A DNA stretch of 8,619 nucleotides from Chromatiales bacterium (lineage in GTDB: Bacteria; Pseudomonadota; Gammaproteobacteria; SZUA-140), in assembly GCA_031285245.1 (NCBI GenBank), contig JAITWN010000064.1, positions 1-8,619 of the forward strand, written 5' to 3'. Position numbers and translations under genes: made by a program. Under the pieces are notes generated by a model. It searched no databases. It was not told the origin of the DNA and was given only the letters and a program-made list of their open reading frames with translations. This document shows positions 6,168 through 8,619 of the stretch, piece by piece (positions within the stretch are counted from its first letter, which is position 1; every line of letters begins with the position of its first letter).

Positions 6168-7250
6168 TTAACCGTTACGCCGCTCGAAATCCTTCATGAA
6201 CGCAATCAGCGCATCGACGCCCGCTTCAGGCATGGCGTTATAAATACTGGCGCGCATGCCGCCAACCGAGCGATGGCCGGCCAGCGTCTGCAGCCCCTGT
6301 GCTGAAGCTTCTTTCAGAAACACCGAATCGAGATCGGGCTTGGCGAGCGTGAACGGCACGTTCATCCACGAGCGGCTATTACGTTCAACCGGGTTGCTGT
6401 AGAACGGCGAAGCATCGATGCAGGCATAGAGCTTCTCAGCCTTGCGACGATTAGTTTCCGCCATCGCCTTGAGGCCGCCATTGCGCTTCAGCCAATCGAA
6501 AACGAGGCCAGCGATATACCAGGCATAGGTCGGCGGCGTGTTGTACATCGAGTCCGCTTCGGCCTGTATCTTGTATTCATAGAGCACCGGAGTGCCGGGA
6601 ATGGTTTCGCCGATCAGATCATCACGCACGATCACCACGGTGAGACCCGCCGGGCCGATGTTCTTCTGCGCGCCAGCGTAGATCACGCCATAACGCGACA
6701 CATCAACCGGTCGCGACAAAATCGTCGAAGACAAATCACCGACCAACGGCACCGCGCCGGTGTCGGGAATTTCATGGTATTCGACACCACCGATGGTTTC
6801 ATTCGGCGTGTAATGCACATAGGCCGCATCCGCATCGAGCTTCCACGCGCTGCGCGGTGCAATGCTGGTGAAATTGTTTTCTTTCGAGCTCGCCGCGACG
6901 TTGACTTCGCAATAGCGCCGCGCTTCTTCGATCGCCTTCTTCGACCAGGCGCCGGTGTTGATGTAATCGGCCTTGCGCTTGCCGCGCAGCAGATTCATCG
7001 GCACCGCGCTGAACTGCGCGCTCGCGCCACCTTGCAGGAACAGCACTTTGTAGTTGGCAGGCACCGCCATCAGTTCGCGCAGATCGGCTTCGGCTTGCTC
7101 TGCGATCTTGATGAACTGCTTGCCGCGATGGCTCATTTCCATCACCGACATGCCGCTGCCCTGCCAATCCAGCATCTCATCGCGGGCGCGGGTAAGCACC
7201 TCTTCCGGCAACATGGCAGGACCAGCGCTGAAATTATAAATACGTGACAT
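6168..7250 (-). CDS. serC: Phosphoserine aminotransferase
   Basis: PLP enzyme converting 3-phosphohydroxypyruvate plus glutamate to phosphoserine; the E. coli enzyme also serves vitamin B6 synthesis. It has 360 residues (E. coli 362), starting MSRIYNFSAGPAML as expected. H41-R42 (SHRGK) bind the substrate phosphate in this family. GGASAQF (74-80) and W102 form the cofactor phosphate and ring contacts, D172 (VGDLSS) meets the pyridine nitrogen, and K196 (AGAQKNIGPAG) is the Schiff-base lysine. NTPPTY (237-242) and GHRSVGGMRASIYNA (325-339) complete the active site. The start has a good ribosome site, GGGGA at 7258-7262, seven bases from the ATG. It follows gyrA by only 32 bases with no terminator seen, so it may be co-transcribed with gyrA or use a promoter inside gyrA. 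No aromatic aminotransferase is present in this block; a side activity of SerC there is conceivable but unsupported. Confidence 0.97.
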   Translation of the reverse strand: MSRIYNFSAGPAMLPEEVLTRARDEMLDWQGSGMSVMEMSHRGKQFIKIAEQAEADLRELMAVPANYKVLFLQGGASAQFSAVPMNLLRGKRKADYINTGAWSKKAIEEARRYCEVNVAASSKENNFTSIAPRSAWKLDADAAYVHYTPNETIGGVEYHEIPDTGAVPLVGDLSSTILSRPVDVSRYGVIYAGAQKNIGPAGLTVVIVRDDLIGETIPGTPVLYEYKIQAEADSMYNTPPTYAWYIAGLVFDWLKRNGGLKAMAETNRRKAEKLYACIDASPFYSNPVERNSRSWMNVPFTLAKPDLDSVFLKEASAQGLQTLAGHRSVGGMRASIYNAMPEAGVDALIAFMKDFERRNG

Positions 7251-7256
7251 GGTGAT

Positions 7257-7262
7257 TTCCCC
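7257..7262 (-). promoter_or_regulatory. Ribosome binding site of serC
   Basis: GGGGAA on the minus strand, ending six bases before the serC ATG (7248-7250). It is the clearest Shine-Dalgarno sequence of the block and supports the chosen start. Most other genes here have weak ones. Confidence 0.7.
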
Positions 7263-7282
7263 GATTCTCGATTGATGACTGT

Positions 7283-8619
7283 TTACGCGAGCGGCTCTTC
7301 GCCCGCTTCATCCGCTTCACCGTCCGCGCTGCTCTCGCCGTCGCCTTCCAGGCTTTCGAAGCGATCGATACCGACCAACCGCTCGCCTTCATCGAGGCGG
7401 ATCAGGCGTACGCCCTGAGTGTTGCGGCCGAGCACGGAAACCTCGTCAAGACGCGTGCGTACGAGATTGCCGCCCGCCGTGATCAGCATGATTTCATCGC
7501 CGTCATAGACGACTTCCGCGCCGATGACCGTGCCGTTGCGTTCGCTGGTTTGAATGGCGATGACGCCCTGACCACCGCGACCATGCACCGGATATTCATC
7601 CATGCGCGTGCGCTTGCCATAGCCATGTTCGGTGGCGGTGAGCACATAGCCCTGATCATCTGCGATCAAGAGCGCGATGGCCTGCTGGCCTTCGCCGAGA
7701 CGAATACCGCGCACGCCGCAAGCCGTGCGGCCCATCGGACGCACTTCGCTTTCATTGAAGCGTATTGCCTTGCCGCCGCTCGTTATCAACAACACATCGC
7801 GCGTGCCGTCAGTGATTTCCGCACCGATCAAACGATCCTGCTCAGCAAGACCGAGCGCGATGATGCCACTTGCACGCGGACGCGAGAATTCGGTGAGCGG
7901 CGTCTTCTTCACCGTGCCATCGAGGGTTGCCATGAAGACATATTTATCTTCGGCGTATTCCTTGATCGGTAGCACCGTAGTGATGCGCTCATCTTCTTCA
8001 AGCGGCAGCAGATTGACGAACGGCTTGCCACGCGCGTTGCGGCTCGCCTGCGGCAGTTCGTAGACTTTCTTCCAATAAACCTTGCCGCGACTGCTGAAGC
8101 ACAAAATGGTGTCGTGCGTGTTGGCGACGAACAGCGTATCGATGAAGTCTTCTTCCTTCACCGAGGTTGCTGACTTGCCGCGACCGCCGCGACGCTGCGC
8201 CTGATACATCTCAAGCAGCTGCGATTTGACGTAACCGCCGTGCGACAGCGTCACCACCACATCACCCGGAGCAATGAGATCTTCCAGTGACAGATCGGTT
8301 TCGACCTGCTGGATTTCCGTGCGACGCGCATCGCCGAATTGTTCGCGAATGGCGAGCAGTTCTTCACGGATCACTTCCATCAATCGTTCCGGGCTCGACA
8401 GAATCAGCACCAGCTCGCGAATGCGTTCCAGAATCTCGTTGTATTCATCGCGGATCTTGTCTTGCTCAAGGCCGGTCAAGCGGTGCAGACGCAGGTCCAG
8501 AATCGCCTGCGCCTGCGCTTCAGACAGCCGGTAGCCATCATCACGCAGACCAAACTCAGCAGCGAGACCATCGACACGGGATATTTCACCGCCCGCTGCT
8601 TCGAGCAACACGCCAACAC
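7283..8619 (-). CDS. gyrA: DNA gyrase subunit A, C-terminal part (gene runs off the right edge)
   Basis: GyrA of the A2B2 type II topoisomerase that introduces negative supercoils. The visible 444 residues begin in the coiled-coil arm of the breakage-reunion core (the LDLRLHRLTGLEQDKI and REQFGDARRTEI segments are typical) and continue through the whole DNA-wrapping C-terminal domain. The GyrA box QRRGGRG, coded at 8177-8197, marks it as gyrase and not topoisomerase IV ParC. All six beta-pinwheel blades can be followed, from DVVVTLSHGGYVK through ILCFSSRGKVY, VFMATLDGTVKK, VLLITSGGKAIRF and VLTATEHGYGKRT to IMLITAGGNLVRTR. The protein ends in a short acidic tail (about 25 residues, rich in Glu, Asp, Gly), shorter than that of E. 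coli from memory. The active-site tyrosine and quinolone-determining region lie outside the window. The stop TAA is at 7283-7285. Confidence 0.98.
   Translation of the reverse strand, partial: VGVLLEAAGGEISRVDGLAAEFGLRDDGYRLSEAQAQAILDLRLHRLTGLEQDKIRDEYNEILERIRELVLILSSPERLMEVIREELLAIREQFGDARRTEIQQVETDLSLEDLIAPGDVVVTLSHGGYVKSQLLEMYQAQRRGGRGKSATSVKEEDFIDTLFVANTHDTILCFSSRGKVYWKKVYELPQASRNARGKPFVNLLPLEEDERITTVLPIKEYAEDKYVFMATLDGTVKKTPLTEFSRPRASGIIALGLAEQDRLIGAEITDGTRDVLLITSGGKAIRFNESEVRPMGRTACGVRGIRLGEGQQAIALLIADDQGYVLTATEHGYGKRTRMDEYPVHGRGGQGVIAIQTSERNGTVIGAEVVYDGDEIMLITAGGNLVRTRLDEVSVLGRNTQGVRLIRLDEGERLVGIDRFESLEGDGESSADGEADEAGEEPLA

Noticed and set aside
1..8619. Mobile elements, CRISPR arrays, tRNA or rRNA genes, phage or defence genes
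   Set aside because: None seen on either strand; the window is filled by eight conserved housekeeping or biosynthetic genes with short gaps.

Overview
This window is an ordinary chromosomal stretch of core metabolism. Every recognisable gene lies on the minus strand and is transcribed from the right end of the window towards the left: gyrA (3' part), serC, serA, pheA, a type I-beta DAHP synthase gene (aroF-like), tyrA, aroA and cmk (5' part). Gaps between genes are 80 bases or less, and aroF and tyrA overlap by 4 bases, so the block reads as one long supra-operon. There are no mobile elements, CRISPR arrays, tRNAs or rRNAs, and no unexplained gene of meaningful size.

The organism is most likely a gammaproteobacterium. 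The linkage gyrA-serC-pheA-(hisC)-tyrA-aroA-cmk is a known gammaproteobacterial arrangement (Pseudomonas and Xanthomonas relatives). The GyrA C-terminal half closely follows the Escherichia coli protein, and the AroA sequence resembles the xanthomonad type from memory. Base composition is moderately GC-rich by eye. Two features differ from the Pseudomonas version: a short serA with an ACT domain sits between serC and pheA, and a Thermotoga/Bacillus-type (I-beta) DAHP synthase sits where Pseudomonas relatives carry hisC. A placement near Xanthomonadales, Nevskiales or Steroidobacterales is a guess from this mixture, not a proof.

Functionally, serA and serC supply two of the three steps from 3-phosphoglycerate to serine. 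The DAHP synthase (first step) and AroA (sixth step) belong to the shikimate pathway to chorismate. PheA (chorismate mutase plus prephenate dehydratase) and TyrA (prephenate dehydrogenase) then split chorismate flow to phenylalanine and tyrosine. Three consecutive enzymes (SerA, PheA, DAHP synthase) carry ACT or ACT-like regulatory domains, so the block is probably controlled mostly by end-product feedback on the enzymes. cmk and gyrA are the housekeeping flanks.

No exciting undescribed system is visible. The points worth a second look are small: a 22-base perfect palindrome between tyrA and aroA, a hairpin over the serA ribosome binding site, an inverted repeat between pheA and aroF, a 10-bp-stem inverted repeat early in pheA, a possible 21-codon ORF filling the serA-pheA gap, and a SerA whose usual catalytic glutamate appears to be missing.
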